DNA of 38,887 nt, taken from NCBI GenBank assembly GCA_024280095.1, contig JAJRQU010000082.1, positions 1 through 38,887 of the forward strand, read 5' to 3'. Below are positions 1-9,652 of the stretch, in pieces. Within the stretch, counting starts at the first letter, position 1; each line of letters starts with the position of its first letter. This stretch comes from Alphaproteobacteria bacterium. GTDB lineage: Bacteria > Pseudomonadota > Alphaproteobacteria > Sphingomonadales > Emcibacteraceae. Made by a program: the position numbers and the translations under genes. The notes under the pieces are model-generated. The model was not told where the DNA came from. It saw nothing but the letters and a program-made list of their open reading frames with translations, and ran no database searches.

Positions 1-435
1 GATGAAAAACTGGCCACCCATATAGCCAATCTGGAATTAAAAATTGCGGCCTGTGATATTGTGCTGGTCGCCCTTGATATGAAAATTGATGTGGAAGATG
101 TTGCGCGAGCCTACTTTATGCTTGGGGATAAAATTGGCTTTGACTGGTTGCGGGCCGAAGCAGAACTGGTGGAATCTTCAGACCATTGGGACAGGCTTGC
201 CATCAATAGTGTTGTGACCGACCTTCTGGATCAACAAAAGAATCTGACGCGCTCTGCACTGAAAGACTTGGGGGAGAATGACAGCATTGATGCCGCGCGG
301 CTCTGGTTGAAAAAAGTGGAAAATTCAACAAACAGGATTCAAAAGTTAATTCATGACTTCCAAACTTCCGGCCGTGTTAACGTGACCAAGCTTGGTTTTG
401 CGGCCCGTCAGATCAGGAATGTGATTATCGATTAA
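1..435 (+). CDS. NAD-dependent glutamate dehydrogenase, C-terminal end (partial)
   Basis: The reading frame is open from base 1 and gives about 144 residues ending at a TAA. The gene is cut by the window edge, so only the C-terminus is seen. The helical sequence, with LELKIAACDIVLVALDMKID, a segment around DKIGFDWLRAE and a DRLAINSVVTDLLDQQ stretch, resembles the tail of the very large (about 1,600-residue) bacterial NAD-specific glutamate dehydrogenase family. Those enzymes oxidise glutamate to 2-oxoglutarate and ammonia. No catalytic residue lies in this fragment, so the call rests on resemblance of the tail alone. It converges on purH with a 161-bp spacer carrying hairpins. Confidence 0.75.
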   Translation, partial: DEKLATHIANLELKIAACDIVLVALDMKIDVEDVARAYFMLGDKIGFDWLRAEAELVESSDHWDRLAINSVVTDLLDQQKNLTRSALKDLGENDSIDAARLWLKKVENSTNRIQKLIHDFQTSGRVNVTKLGFAARQIRNVIID

Positions 436-596
436 TTCTTATATATTTAGGGGGAACTCCCCCGTGCCGTGGGCACTCCCCCTCCTCACATAAGCTCGGG
501 CGGCCAGTCGGCCTTGCCTCAGCCTACGGCTTCGGTATATTAGGGGGGAACTCCCCCGTGCCATCATAGATTATGGGTAGCACTCCCTCTAATATA
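436..596. repeat. Two copies of a GC-rich hairpin repeat between convergent genes
   Basis: The spacer between the glutamate dehydrogenase stop and the purH stop holds two related sequences starting near 448 and 541. Each has a run of five or six G, then AACTCCCCCGTGCC. The first (449-483) folds with an AGGGGGA/TCCCCCT outer stem and a GTGCC/GGCAC inner stem. The second (about 537-597) folds with TATATTAG...CTAATATA flanks and a degenerate inner stem. Between them are short inverted repeats (GGCC-AGTC-GGCC, AGCC-TAC-GGCT). It probably acts as a bidirectional transcription end and looks like a dispersed intergenic repeat family, but no further copy was noticed in this window. Confidence 0.55.
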
Positions 597-2198
597 TCAA
601 TGCTTGAAGTGGCGCATTCCCGTCATAACCATGGCAAGGCCACGCTCATTTGCCGCCGCGATCACTTCATCATCGCGCATAGACCCGCCCGGCTGAATCA
701 CGGCAGTGACGCCGGCTTCTGCGGCGTGAATCAAACCGTCGGCAAAAGGGAAAAAAGCATCCGATGCCACGACAGACCCTTTGGTCATAGCCTCTGATAA
801 TCCCGCCGCAGCGCTGGCATCCTCTGATTTGCGCACCGCAACGCGCGCGCTGTCTATGCGGCTCATTTGTCCGGCCCCGATGCCGACAGTGGCCCCGTCC
901 TTGACATAAATAATCGCGTTTGATTTCACATGTTTACACACCGTAAAAGCAAACAACAGGTCTTGTAATTCCTGCGGTGTCGGACGGCGTTCTGTCACCA
1001 CTTTCAAATCATCCATGGTGATTTTACCATTATCTCTGGCCTGCAACAAATAACCACCCGCAACGGATTTTATGGTTTGCCCTGCAGCCCGAGGGTCGGC
1101 CAGACCGCCGGTCAAAAGCAGCCGCAGGTTTTTCTTTCCCGCCAAAATTTCCAGTGCCTTTTCATCGGCCTCGGGGGCAATCACCACCTCGGTAAAGATT
1201 TTCACTATTTCTTCTGCCGTGGCCGCATCCAACGTGCCGTTCAAGGCAATGATGCCGCCAAAGGCACTTGTCTGATCACACAGCAAGGCGCGCTTATAAG
1301 CCTCGGTCAATGTTGCGGCCTGCGCCACCCCGCAAGGATTGGCATGTTTGATAATCGCAACCGCCGGGCCGCTTTGTGGGCCAAACTCACTAACCAGTTC
1401 AAAGGCTGCATCGGTATCATTCAAATTATTATAACTCAATTCCTTACCCTGAATTTGCCGCGCCGTTGCAATACCGGGGCGCGGCTTTGAGTTGCGGCTT
1501 GTATAAAAAGCGGCATCCTGATGGGGATTTTCGCCGTAACGTAATATTTGCTGACGATTGGCGGTAATGTTAATCCGGTCCGGATATGTTTGTCCTGTTT
1601 CACCCGCGAACCACGTGGAAATGGCCGCATCATAAGAACCGGTTCGGGCAAAGGCCGTTGCCGCCAACCTTTTACGCAATTCAAAAGACGTGCCGCCCTT
1701 ATTTTCTATCATGGAGGCTCTGACCGCGTCATAGTCACTGGCTTCGACAACCACCGTCACAAAGGCATGGTTTTTTGCGGCGGATCGGATCATGGCCGGG
1801 CCACCAATATCAATATTTTCAATACATGTCGCGAAATCCGCACCCTTTTCCACGGCTTCTTCGAAAGGGTATAAATTAACCACCAATAAATCAATCCGGG
1901 CGATGTCATGATCGGTCATGGCCTTAACATGGGCATCATCCTCCCGCAGCGCGAGCAGGCCGCCGTGAATTTTAGGGTGCAGCGTCTTGACCCGCCCATC
2001 CATCATTTCCGGAAATCCCGTGTGATCAGATACTTCTGTCACAGAAACGCCCGCATCGGCCAATGCCTTGGCCGTGCCGCCGGTAGAGAGAATTTCCACC
2101 CCCTGATTTTCAAGAAATTGCCCGAATTCTATCAAGCCACTTTTATCAGATACGGACAATAATGCCCGCTTGATGGGGGCTGGGTTTCTATCACTCAT
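597..2198 (-). CDS. purH: Bifunctional AICAR formyltransferase / IMP cyclohydrolase PurH
   Basis: It catalyses the last two steps of de novo IMP synthesis: formylation of AICAR with 10-formyl-THF, then ring closure. The 533-residue length is normal. The N-terminal MGS-like cyclohydrolase domain opens with [11 protein letters not shown] (12-22). The transformylase part has LRYGENPHQ (219-227), [11 protein letters not shown] (251-261) and the catalytic Lys-His pair in [10 protein letters not shown] (K284, H285). A GTG lies one codon upstream, but the AGGA Shine-Dalgarno is 7 nt from the ATG at 2198 and only 4 nt from the GTG, so the ATG is preferred. It lies downstream of rsmB, rpe and the heparinase-like gene on the same strand. 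Confidence 0.97.
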   Translation of the reverse strand: MSDRNPAPIKRALLSVSDKSGLIEFGQFLENQGVEILSTGGTAKALADAGVSVTEVSDHTGFPEMMDGRVKTLHPKIHGGLLALREDDAHVKAMTDHDIARIDLLVVNLYPFEEAVEKGADFATCIENIDIGGPAMIRSAAKNHAFVTVVVEASDYDAVRASMIENKGGTSFELRKRLAATAFARTGSYDAAISTWFAGETGQTYPDRINITANRQQILRYGENPHQDAAFYTSRNSKPRPGIATARQIQGKELSYNNLNDTDAAFELVSEFGPQSGPAVAIIKHANPCGVAQAATLTEAYKRALLCDQTSAFGGIIALNGTLDAATAEEIVKIFTEVVIAPEADEKALEILAGKKNLRLLLTGGLADPRAAGQTIKSVAGGYLLQARDNGKITMDDLKVVTERRPTPQELQDLLFAFTVCKHVKSNAIIYVKDGATVGIGAGQMSRIDSARVAVRKSEDASAAAGLSEAMTKGSVVASDAFFPFADGLIHAAEAGVTAVIQPGGSMRDDEVIAAANERGLAMVMTGMRHFKH

Positions 2199-2297
2199 CA
2201 CGCGATCCTAATCATTTAAGTTGCCCTAATATTACAAAATAAGGGGAATTGCAGACCTAGGGCGTAACGGATTAGGGTCCCCGCCGCAAGAAAAAAA

Positions 2298-4064
2298 TCA
2301 GGGTTTTCCTGAAGTCTTCTGTTCTATGCGGCGCAGGGACCATTTTATGGTGGTTTCTGATAAAGTCATTTGGTCTGATATAACAATCTGGCGACATTTT
2401 TTCTGACGATTTCCCTCACCAAGGTATAAGCTTTCCCCCAGAGACAGCCTTCCGCCCGAACATTGGAATTGCCAATATTCCGATGTCGGCAGGCGCAATA
2501 ACAGACGATCATCCGCCCCTTGACGGGTAATCGTAACATCCGGATGAATATGAAAACGAACATCAAATTTTGGCGGCGCGTCTTTGAGTAATGGCGTTTT
2601 AACCTCCAGAATATCCTCCCCGCGTACATCATCTCCGGTTTCATTCATATAAATTGTCCGGTGATGCATAACCCCAAAATGCCGCATATATCCATCATGG
2701 CTGGCTTCTAACAACAGATGGCCATCCACGTTACTTTGGTGGCTTTCTACCATCGTCGGGCCGCGTCCGATCAAGCCATCGGGACGAATTTCGCTGGAAT
2801 TTTTATCTTGCAGGACAATTGTTGAATGAGCGGCCGTTGACCGCGCCAACGCCTCAAGGTCATTATCCAAAGGATTGGGGGAGGCGCGCGCACTGCCGCA
2901 ATTTACAATGATCCTTTGTTTGGCACTGCTCATTTCAAACGATAATGTACCAGCATGGCAATGTTGGCTAATATCCACAGGGGCCGGCGGGCCGGTATCA
3001 ACAATAATAAGCGCCCTTCCTTGCTGAAGTCGCCTAAAGCCACTTTTTTCACCCATACGTTCAGAGGAGTCCTGGACTGTGTCTTCTGGGGATTTGGCAA
3101 GGGACAGGGTTGCGTCTATTTCTTGCGCATCCTGTTCGCTCGCACCATTAAAAAGGGCCAGACGGCCATCACCATGCCGCAAGTTTTTTAAACTTACCGA
3201 CATGCGATGGATGGCCTCATTCAATTTTTTTGGAACGTCATGCCCCATGGCCTTACAGGACGCCCGAACCATCAGACAATTTCGCAAAATATAATATATA
3301 TCTTCCGGGCAACGGCTTTGGGTACCGCCGTCCGCAAGTATTTCTTCGTCCAAAGCCTGATTTAATAAGAACGTTCCTTTTTTCAACCAGTCTTCACCAT
3401 AAGGAATATAAAGCCCGGCGAGAATAAGGCCCGTTATGGCCTTCATCCGAGGCAAGCCCTGCAGAGATTGATCTGCGGCATAATGAAGATGGCGCGATTG
3501 GCGGGCCAGACAATTCAATATTTTGCTGCGATATACCAAATCATTACTATCGAGAATAAGCGGCGCATAGGCCATCCAATTGACGATGCGCTGGCCAATG
3601 ATGTCCGGTGACCAGAACAGCTCATGCCATTGATCAAAACTTTCAAGCCAGTGTGCCGTCAATGCCAAGGCCTTCTTGCGCGCCGCATTACGGTCGAGGC
3701 AACCGTTCAAATCTCGAAGCCAGCAGAAAGAATGTAAATATTCCTGCCATTTCGGCCCCAAGCCACGGGCATGCCAAATTTCATCCCCATGCCATTCACC
3801 CTTTTTATGGTCTGGATTCTTCAAGAGCTGTCCCGCGCAATAAAATCGATTGGACAAAATATGAGATCCCGCGGTCACTGATCCGGTCTCCCCCGATCTG
3901 GCCCAAAGGTCTTTTGGGGTACCAAGCAGGCGCAAAGGGTGTTTGCCTTTCAGGCGAAATTCATGGTATCGGCTGGCATAGCGGGTCTTTTTCGCCAGCG
4001 CCCTAAGACGTTTTTGAAGCTTGCCGGAATGCGGCCTATCTGCTTGACGGCGAATTTGCGACAT
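2298..4064 (-). CDS. Heparinase II/III family protein
   Basis: A protein of about 588 residues. The N-terminal two thirds looks alpha-helical, as in an alpha/alpha-toroid polysaccharide lyase. The C-terminal part carries the heparinase II/III signature region, with an NCGSARASPN segment followed by an ALARSTAAHSTIVLQD segment that matches the family's conserved 'NCG...TAAHST' block, then beta-rich sequence. No signal peptide is evident, so a cytoplasmic or unusual substrate is possible. The substrate cannot be told from sequence. The open frame extends to a TTG at 4091, but the ATG at 4064 follows an AAGACAAGAA purine run and gives a more usual N-terminus. This gene often neighbours purH and rsmB in alphaproteobacteria. 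Confidence 0.85.
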   Translation of the reverse strand: MSQIRRQADRPHSGKLQKRLRALAKKTRYASRYHEFRLKGKHPLRLLGTPKDLWARSGETGSVTAGSHILSNRFYCAGQLLKNPDHKKGEWHGDEIWHARGLGPKWQEYLHSFCWLRDLNGCLDRNAARKKALALTAHWLESFDQWHELFWSPDIIGQRIVNWMAYAPLILDSNDLVYRSKILNCLARQSRHLHYAADQSLQGLPRMKAITGLILAGLYIPYGEDWLKKGTFLLNQALDEEILADGGTQSRCPEDIYYILRNCLMVRASCKAMGHDVPKKLNEAIHRMSVSLKNLRHGDGRLALFNGASEQDAQEIDATLSLAKSPEDTVQDSSERMGEKSGFRRLQQGRALIIVDTGPPAPVDISQHCHAGTLSFEMSSAKQRIIVNCGSARASPNPLDNDLEALARSTAAHSTIVLQDKNSSEIRPDGLIGRGPTMVESHQSNVDGHLLLEASHDGYMRHFGVMHHRTIYMNETGDDVRGEDILEVKTPLLKDAPPKFDVRFHIHPDVTITRQGADDRLLLRLPTSEYWQFQCSGGRLSLGESLYLGEGNRQKKCRQIVISDQMTLSETTIKWSLRRIEQKTSGKP

Positions 4065-4132
4065 AAATTCTTGTCTTTGGTGGTGTTTCAAGGATGGGGC
4101 TTAAGGTAGAAAAAACCATTATATCACAAGTT

Positions 4133-4801
4133 TTAGGATAGGGTACCCCGAAGTTTCCGAATATTCTCGGCATAATGGGCAGGGCCGCCGGTAAAGCTTG
4201 CCGTACCCGCAACCAGAACATCTGCGCCGGCCTGTGTCACCAGTTTTGCGGTTTCTTGCGTGATACCGCCATCAACCTGAAGGTCAATATCCCGGCCGCT
4301 ATCCTCAATCATCTGGCGAATCCGGCTTATTTTCGTCAATTGGCTCATAATGAATTTCTGGCCGCCAAATCCGGGGTTGACGCTCATGACCAGAATCAAA
4401 TCTACCATATCCATCACATTGTCCAGCATTTCCGCTGGCGAACCTGGGTTCAGGGAAATTCCGGCTTTGATGCCCAGTGACTTGATCAGTTGGAGCGTCC
4501 GGTGAAAATGCGGCGTTGCTTCGGCATGAATGGTAATGATGTCAGAACCCGCATTGGCAAAATCCTCGATATAAGCATCCACAGGAGAAATCATCAGATG
4601 GACATCAAAGATTTTCTTGCTGAAGGGCCTTATGGCTTTCACGACAGCCGGCCCAATGGTAATATTGGGCACAAAATGACCATCCATAACATCCACATGA
4701 ATATAATCCGCCCCGGCCGCATCAATGGCGGCGATTTCTGCGCCCAGCTGAGAAAAATCCGCCGAGAGGATCGAAGGGGCAATTCTGATATTTTTTTGCA
4801 T
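4133..4801 (-). CDS. rpe: Ribulose-phosphate 3-epimerase
   Basis: Interconverts D-ribulose 5-phosphate and D-xylulose 5-phosphate in the pentose phosphate pathway. The 222 residues form a complete TIM barrel. Family landmarks are present: APSILSADF near the start, [12 protein letters not shown] with metal/catalytic H35 and D37, DVHLM with H68, the signature [10 protein letters not shown] (141-150), and the second catalytic Asp in QVDGGI (D177). It is 15 bp downstream of rsmB on the same strand, so the two are probably co-transcribed. Confidence 0.97.
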   Translation of the reverse strand: MQKNIRIAPSILSADFSQLGAEIAAIDAAGADYIHVDVMDGHFVPNITIGPAVVKAIRPFSKKIFDVHLMISPVDAYIEDFANAGSDIITIHAEATPHFHRTLQLIKSLGIKAGISLNPGSPAEMLDNVMDMVDLILVMSVNPGFGGQKFIMSQLTKISRIRQMIEDSGRDIDLQVDGGITQETAKLVTQAGADVLVAGTASFTGGPAHYAENIRKLRGTLS

Positions 4802-4816
4802 AGATAGTCCCTAAAA

Positions 4817-6124
4817 TTAATCTGCCGTTTTTGTTAAGCGGCTCATGAAAAAACCGTCCATACCCCCGGAATAGTTATGAGGCAAGGTTTGTACGTCACC
4901 GTCCTTCAGCACAGAATTCTCAAAGCCGGGCAATTCCGCCGCGTTAATTCTCTTTCGTTTTACCGCTGCGTTACGGTTCAGTAAAGCTTTTATCTGATCC
5001 GGCCCCTCTTCAGCCTGCAATGAACATACACAATAAATCAGCACGCCGCCCACAGGCATCATGTCAACCGCCGCATCAAGAAGCCGCGTTTGTATCTCTG
5101 CCAGCGCAGCCACATCCCCCGGCCCTCTGCTGCGGCTGACATCCGGATGACGGCGCATGGTGCCGGTCGAAGAACAGGGCGCATCAAGCAGGATATAAGG
5201 AAATTCTTTTTCCGGTTTATAATCCGCCGCATCTGACGTCACAACGTCACAGGAAAGTTTCAGGCGATCCATATTTTCCTGCAGCCGGCGCAAGCGTCTC
5301 TTTGACTGATCAACGGCGGTGACCAAGCAGCCCTTGGCGGCAGATTGCGCGGCCTTACCGCCGGGCGCGGCACAAAGGTCTAAAACAAAATCACCTTTTT
5401 TCGCGCCCAAAAGCGTTGCCGGCAGGCTGGCGGCCACATCCTGTATCCACCAAACCCCATCATCATAGCCGGGAAGATTCTGCACAAGGCCGGCTTTTTC
5501 CACCCTGATTGATCCATTGGGTAATATTATTCCGCCAAGTTTTTCAGCCCAGACTGCCCCGTCCAATTGGGGCTTCAGGGTGAAATCCAGCGGCGGTTCA
5601 TCCAAGAGGGCAAGGGCGATTTTATCCACCGCCTCTGCCCCGTAACTGTCTGCCCAGTTTGCTTTAAGCCATTTCGGAATATTCAGGTTCGGCGAAAATT
5701 TTGTGGAAAATTTTTCATGCTCACGGTCTATCCGCCTTAAAATGGCATTGACCATACCCTTGGTATGACGGTCTGAGGTGTTTTTTTGTTTATCGGTCAT
5801 TTTTACGGCCGAATTTACCGCCGCATGGGCCGGAACCGCCATATAGAGCAATTGGGTAATGCCAAGCCGCAGGATATTACGAATGGTCGTCTGTTTGCTG
5901 GTCAATTTGTTTGGCGTACAATGATTAATCATCGCATCCAATTGCCCAAGGCGGCGCATGCATGTGGTGCCAAGGTGGCGCACAAAACCCCGATCCTGGC
6001 GGGATAATTTATCGCCGTAATGATGGCATGTTTGCTCAAACGCCTGATCAAGGGGCAAATGTTCATCGAGCATCTTTTCCAAAAAACTGAGCGCCGCCCA
6101 GCGGCCTGTCAGGTCATTTGCCAT
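4817..6124 (-). CDS. rsmB: 16S rRNA (cytosine-967 C5)-methyltransferase RsmB
   Basis: A 435-residue RsmB/NOP-type rRNA m5C methyltransferase. The N-terminal NusB-like RNA-binding region is at about 8-140 (WAALSFLEKMLDEH, then RLGITQLLYM). The Rossmann methyltransferase domain follows, with the SAM loop LDLCAAPGGK (248-257), the DAPCSSTG motif IV (C317) and the CVCSLQAEEG motif VI with the nucleophilic Cys (C367). All expected catalytic residues are present. Transcription runs towards rpe. The start ATG lies opposite the divergent SDHAF4-like gene, with 190 bp between. Confidence 0.95.
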   Translation of the reverse strand: MANDLTGRWAALSFLEKMLDEHLPLDQAFEQTCHHYGDKLSRQDRGFVRHLGTTCMRRLGQLDAMINHCTPNKLTSKQTTIRNILRLGITQLLYMAVPAHAAVNSAVKMTDKQKNTSDRHTKGMVNAILRRIDREHEKFSTKFSPNLNIPKWLKANWADSYGAEAVDKIALALLDEPPLDFTLKPQLDGAVWAEKLGGIILPNGSIRVEKAGLVQNLPGYDDGVWWIQDVAASLPATLLGAKKGDFVLDLCAAPGGKAAQSAAKGCLVTAVDQSKRRLRRLQENMDRLKLSCDVVTSDAADYKPEKEFPYILLDAPCSSTGTMRRHPDVSRSRGPGDVAALAEIQTRLLDAAVDMMPVGGVLIYCVCSLQAEEGPDQIKALLNRNAAVKRKRINAAELPGFENSVLKDGDVQTLPHNYSGGMDGFFMSRLTKTAD

Positions 6125-6314
6125 CTGTGGTTAATCCTTGGGTCATATATCATTTTCGTATCTTTAGGGAGGTAACATAAGCCCTCATGCAAACCAAGAA
6201 GAAAAGGCGGGTTGCGCGACATATCCCCTTTCTATTTTCTTTTAAGTCATGACCTTTAGGTAAAATATCTGCTATATAGGGAAATAAGCTATGATATTAA
6301 CAGGGGTCATACCA

Positions 6315-6494
6315 ATGAGTGAACAGAAAAATTCAGCAGACTTAATGAAGAAATTTTCGGCCAATGATGGGGGGGCAGGTGATCACACTCCGGATAAACC
6401 TGCCTCGGCCCCAAAAGAAATTGGTGGCAGAAAGGGGCCGGAACCTACCCGTTACGGCGATTGGGAAAATAAGGGTATCGCCTCTGATTTTTAA
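6315..6494 (+). CDS. DUF1674 protein, SDHAF4-like succinate dehydrogenase assembly factor
   Basis: A small (59-residue) protein whose C-terminus carries the conserved GGRKGPEPTRYGDWE block and ends KGIASDF. This block defines the DUF1674/SDHAF4 (Sdh8) family. In mitochondria that family binds flavinated SdhA and promotes succinate dehydrogenase assembly. The same role here is inference from homology, since no sdh gene lies nearby. The N-terminal third is polar and low complexity. The ATG at 6315 has an AGGGG Shine-Dalgarno 8 nt upstream. An in-frame ATG at 6291 (eight residues longer) is also possible because GGGA precedes it. Confidence 0.88.
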   Translation: MSEQKNSADLMKKFSANDGGAGDHTPDKPASAPKEIGGRKGPEPTRYGDWENKGIASDF

Positions 6495-6530
6495 GATCAC
6501 TATTAAGTCATATATGACGAGGGAGGCCCT

Positions 6531-7037
6531 ATGAAAAAACTGTTTCTGCTCAGGCATGGTAAGGCCGGAGTTGGAGCCAATGACAAATCCCGCCCCCTTG
6601 CACCCCGCGGAAGGCAGGATATTTTCTGGCTTGGCCAATATTTAAAAAAAACCCAGATGCTGCCGGATTATATATTCTGCTCTTCCGCCATACGGACCAA
6701 GGAAAGCTTTAACCAATTACAGACCGGCGCAGACGCCTCTTTACCCGTAACCTTTCGGGGTGATCTATATCTGGCCGCAGCCGAAGATATGACCCGCCTG
6801 ATCCAAAAGTTTGATCAAAAAATATCCACGGCCATGATCATTGCCCATAACCCCGGGCTGGCACAAATATTTCACAATCTAAGCCAAAACCCATCGAACG
6901 AACACCGGGGTTTGCCATTTGCAACCGGCACGCTCGCCATTATCGGTTTTGATATTGACGATTGGTCCAAATTAAGAAATGACTCCGGCCGGGTTTTACA
7001 GGTTATCATGCCTCCTGAAATAAGAAAAAATACATAA
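6531..7037 (+). CDS. sixA: SixA-type phosphohistidine phosphatase (histidine phosphatase superfamily)
   Basis: A 168-residue histidine phosphatase superfamily protein. The catalytic motif is LLRHGKA (phospho-acceptor H9) and the second catalytic His lies in IIAHNPGL (H106). The short single-domain form matches the SixA subfamily, which removes phosphate from phosphohistidine proteins (ArcB HPt and phosphotransferase proteins in E. coli). The local target is unknown. A strong GGGAGG lies just upstream of the ATG. It sits 36 bp after the SDHAF4-like gene and upstream of the patatin gene on the same strand. Confidence 0.85.
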   Translation: MKKLFLLRHGKAGVGANDKSRPLAPRGRQDIFWLGQYLKKTQMLPDYIFCSSAIRTKESFNQLQTGADASLPVTFRGDLYLAAAEDMTRLIQKFDQKISTAMIIAHNPGLAQIFHNLSQNPSNEHRGLPFATGTLAIIGFDIDDWSKLRNDSGRVLQVIMPPEIRKNT

Positions 7038-7104
7038 TTTAACGACAATCCTATAATATTTAATATAGGTTAATCTGTGGTTTAAGAAATATTTGGTGAT
7101 CTAA

Positions 7105-9636
7105 ATGCGAGAAAAAGAACTCAGGTTGGCTTTGGTGTGTTTTGGCGGCGTATCGCTCGCTATTTATATTCATGGCTGCACCAAAGAAATTTTAAAACTT
7201 GCCCGGGCGTCCAAGGCTTTCCATAGCGACCCTGACATTAACGCCCAAAGCCGCAAAACATATTGCTATCCCAACCCAGAGCTAACAGATAAGCCGGATA
7301 CCGAGCTTGTTTATTTTGATATTTTAAAATCACTTTCCCCGGAACTGAACCTAAGGGTGATCATTGACGTTGTTGCCGGGGCATCCGCCGGGGGTATGAA
7401 CAGCATTTTTCTGGGCCGCGCCCTGGCCCATGATTTAAGCATCGATCATTTACGGCATCACTGGCTCGTCGAAGCCGATGTGAGCAAGCTTATTGGTGAT
7501 AAAAAGCCCGCCGGACGTATGGATAAGGTTTTTTCCAAACCTATCATCAATTATATGAGTAAAAAATATCTCGGCGATACGGCGCTGACCCAGATGGTAC
7601 AAGAAAAACTGCCGGCCTTAATGAGCATCTGGAAATTAAAACCACCCTTTGACGGCAAGCATTTTTTAGGCTTGATCTATAAGGGGTTAAAAGGCATGGG
7701 ACAGGCTAATGAGCATTCTTTAATGCCCTATGGTCATCGGTTGGATCTTTATGTAACCGTGACCGATTTTTACGGTTTTCAGCGCGTGGTTCCCCTGAAT
7801 GATCCGCCGACCATTCGCGAAAGGGAGCATCGTCATAACTTTCATTTCTCCTATCTCAATAAACTGAATGGAACAACACTTTCATTAAAACAAGATGCTA
7901 TAAAAAACCCCGATAATATTGAATCGGACTTCGAAGATATTGACATTCCCGCCTTAAGTTTTGCCTCCAGAGCAACGGCAAGCTACCCCGGGGCATTTCC
8001 CCCCGCCCAACTTCGGGAGGTGGATAGCTTCCTGAAAGATCTGGATAAAAGTTGGGTTAAAAAAGACGACTTTTTAAAGAAAAACTTCTCGGAATATAAA
8101 AAAGCTGGCATCGACCCAATGTTAACCTCATTTATTGATGGCAGTATTTTAAATAATAAACCCTTTGGCAAAGCTATTCTTGCTATTCAGGGGCGGCCCG
8201 CCTTTCGTGAGGTGGATCGACGCATTATCTATATTGATCCCAACCCGGAAAAAACCCGGCCTTCGCCTACTGGCGCACCGCCTTCCATGCTCAATACCAT
8301 CAAAGGAGCCTTGTCCAATATTCCAATGAATGAGCCGATACATGATGATTTAACCAAGATTCAGGCCCATAATCAACAAATCAACATTATTAAAACCGTC
8401 ATTGATACTGCCAAACCAGAAATTGAACAATTGGTTGAAAAAATTTCCGGCAGCACATTGAATGCCATATCAGAGGCAAAACAAGTCACCCATTTACGGG
8501 TTATAGCCAATATTAAATCCGTCACGAGCGCCGGATTTTCTTATGGCGGCTATGCCCGGTTAAAAGTCCGCAATACGGTGGCTTATTTGACGAACTTCAT
8601 CGGGGATATTTGTGATTTTAGCTCTGGCAGCCGCCAGCGCCGGCGCCTGTTCACCGTTTTACACAATATGGCGTTTGAAGATAAATTCGATTTTTTATCC
8701 TATACACAAAAAATGGAAAATGGGCATAAGTCCGGAATGCTTAACTGGGTCAAGGGTATCGTTAAAAAAGATGTTTCTGCTGAGCCGCTGCCATCCTGGG
8801 GATATTTTTTAACCCAATTTGATGTGAATTTTCAACGTCGTCGCTTGTTGTTTGTCATTAAAGATCTGAATACTTACTATTCCCGTCACCGCCGCGATGT
8901 TTCGAAATTAGATGGATTGAAACGATCCCTCTATGATCTGCTTGAAGATATTACCAGCAGCGCCAAGCCTGATGCCATCCCGGCCTCCATAAAGCAGGCA
9001 TTACGCACCGCGTTTAGACCTATTTCTCACCTTGACATTGATGACGATACCCAAGAAAATATTTTACGGGAGAGGCTAAAGGATTATATCCCTGATTTTA
9101 AGTCGGCCTTAGAAGGTCTAGCGGATACATTGAATCTGGATCGGTTTAAAATTGATGCGGATCAACTCATTGCGGATCAGAGTAATATCGACTGGAAAAG
9201 TGATTTAGCCAGAAATCTGACCATTAGCTATGTCGGTTTTTCTTTTTGGGATGTGACAACATTTTCTATTCTGGGCTCCAAGGAGCTCGGGGAATCCAAC
9301 AAAATAAAAGTTAACCGCATCAGCCCAAAAGATATTTCCATTCTGCGGGAAGAGGGGGACGAGCTCCCCTTGCGCGGAACAGCTATGGCAGGCTTCGGGG
9401 CCTTTTTTAGCCGTGCCGACCGGGAAAATGATTATTTGTGGGGACGAATAAATAGCGCAGAACGGCTCATTGAACAGCTTTATAGTCAGGCAAAATTATC
9501 GTCCCTAAGTCATAAACTTGATATTATTGCTTTAAAAAAACGCGCCTTCACAACTATTTTGGATGTGGAAGAAGAATATCTGTTAAAAATTCCCGAACTT
9601 TTCGCCGAGCTAAGAAACAAAATAGCCAAACTCTAA
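7105..9636 (+). CDS. Large patatin-like phospholipase (patatin-related protein with C-terminal extension)
   Basis: 843 residues. The patatin Ser-Asp dyad is visible: an oxyanion-type Gly-rich segment CFGGVSLAIYIHG (12-24), the nucleophile elbow GASAG (92-96, S94) and the Asp in FIDGSILNNKP (D345). An N-terminal 'LALVCFGGVSLAIYIHG' followed by a very long C-terminal part fits the patatin-related family that carries a DUF3376-type extension. A segment FQRRRLLFVIKDLNTYYSRH (about 575-594) resembles that extension. Predicted activity is hydrolysis of membrane lipid acyl esters. No signal peptide is seen. A TATAAT at 7052-7057 may be its -10 box, and a GGTGAT precedes the ATG. Confidence 0.85.
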   Translation: MREKELRLALVCFGGVSLAIYIHGCTKEILKLARASKAFHSDPDINAQSRKTYCYPNPELTDKPDTELVYFDILKSLSPELNLRVIIDVVAGASAGGMNSIFLGRALAHDLSIDHLRHHWLVEADVSKLIGDKKPAGRMDKVFSKPIINYMSKKYLGDTALTQMVQEKLPALMSIWKLKPPFDGKHFLGLIYKGLKGMGQANEHSLMPYGHRLDLYVTVTDFYGFQRVVPLNDPPTIREREHRHNFHFSYLNKLNGTTLSLKQDAIKNPDNIESDFEDIDIPALSFASRATASYPGAFPPAQLREVDSFLKDLDKSWVKKDDFLKKNFSEYKKAGIDPMLTSFIDGSILNNKPFGKAILAIQGRPAFREVDRRIIYIDPNPEKTRPSPTGAPPSMLNTIKGALSNIPMNEPIHDDLTKIQAHNQQINIIKTVIDTAKPEIEQLVEKISGSTLNAISEAKQVTHLRVIANIKSVTSAGFSYGGYARLKVRNTVAYLTNFIGDICDFSSGSRQRRRLFTVLHNMAFEDKFDFLSYTQKMENGHKSGMLNWVKGIVKKDVSAEPLPSWGYFLTQFDVNFQRRRLLFVIKDLNTYYSRHRRDVSKLDGLKRSLYDLLEDITSSAKPDAIPASIKQALRTAFRPISHLDIDDDTQENILRERLKDYIPDFKSALEGLADTLNLDRFKIDADQLIADQSNIDWKSDLARNLTISYVGFSFWDVTTFSILGSKELGESNKIKVNRISPKDISILREEGDELPLRGTAMAGFGAFFSRADRENDYLWGRINSAERLIEQLYSQAKLSSLSHKLDIIALKKRAFTTILDVEEEYLLKIPELFAELRNKIAKL

Positions 9637-9652
9637 GACATTATCAGGCCCT

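Noticed and set aside
1077-1490. 137-residue frame opposite purH and similar long antisense frames elsewhere
   Set aside because: They are shadows of conserved genes without their own ribosome-binding site or recognisable domains.
1609-1624. CACGTG within purH as a parS site
   Set aside because: Only the core and part of one half match (GTGGAA); the other half (CGAACCAC) does not pair.
2224-2277. CCCTAAT / ATTAGGG inverted repeat upstream of purH as a riboswitch or attenuator
   Set aside because: Arms are only 7 bp with a loop of 40 bases, and no known purine riboswitch core was recognised.
7105-9636. Patatin gene as part of an anti-phage system
   Set aside because: No nucleotidyltransferase, sensor or other defence partner lies next to it; its neighbours are housekeeping genes.
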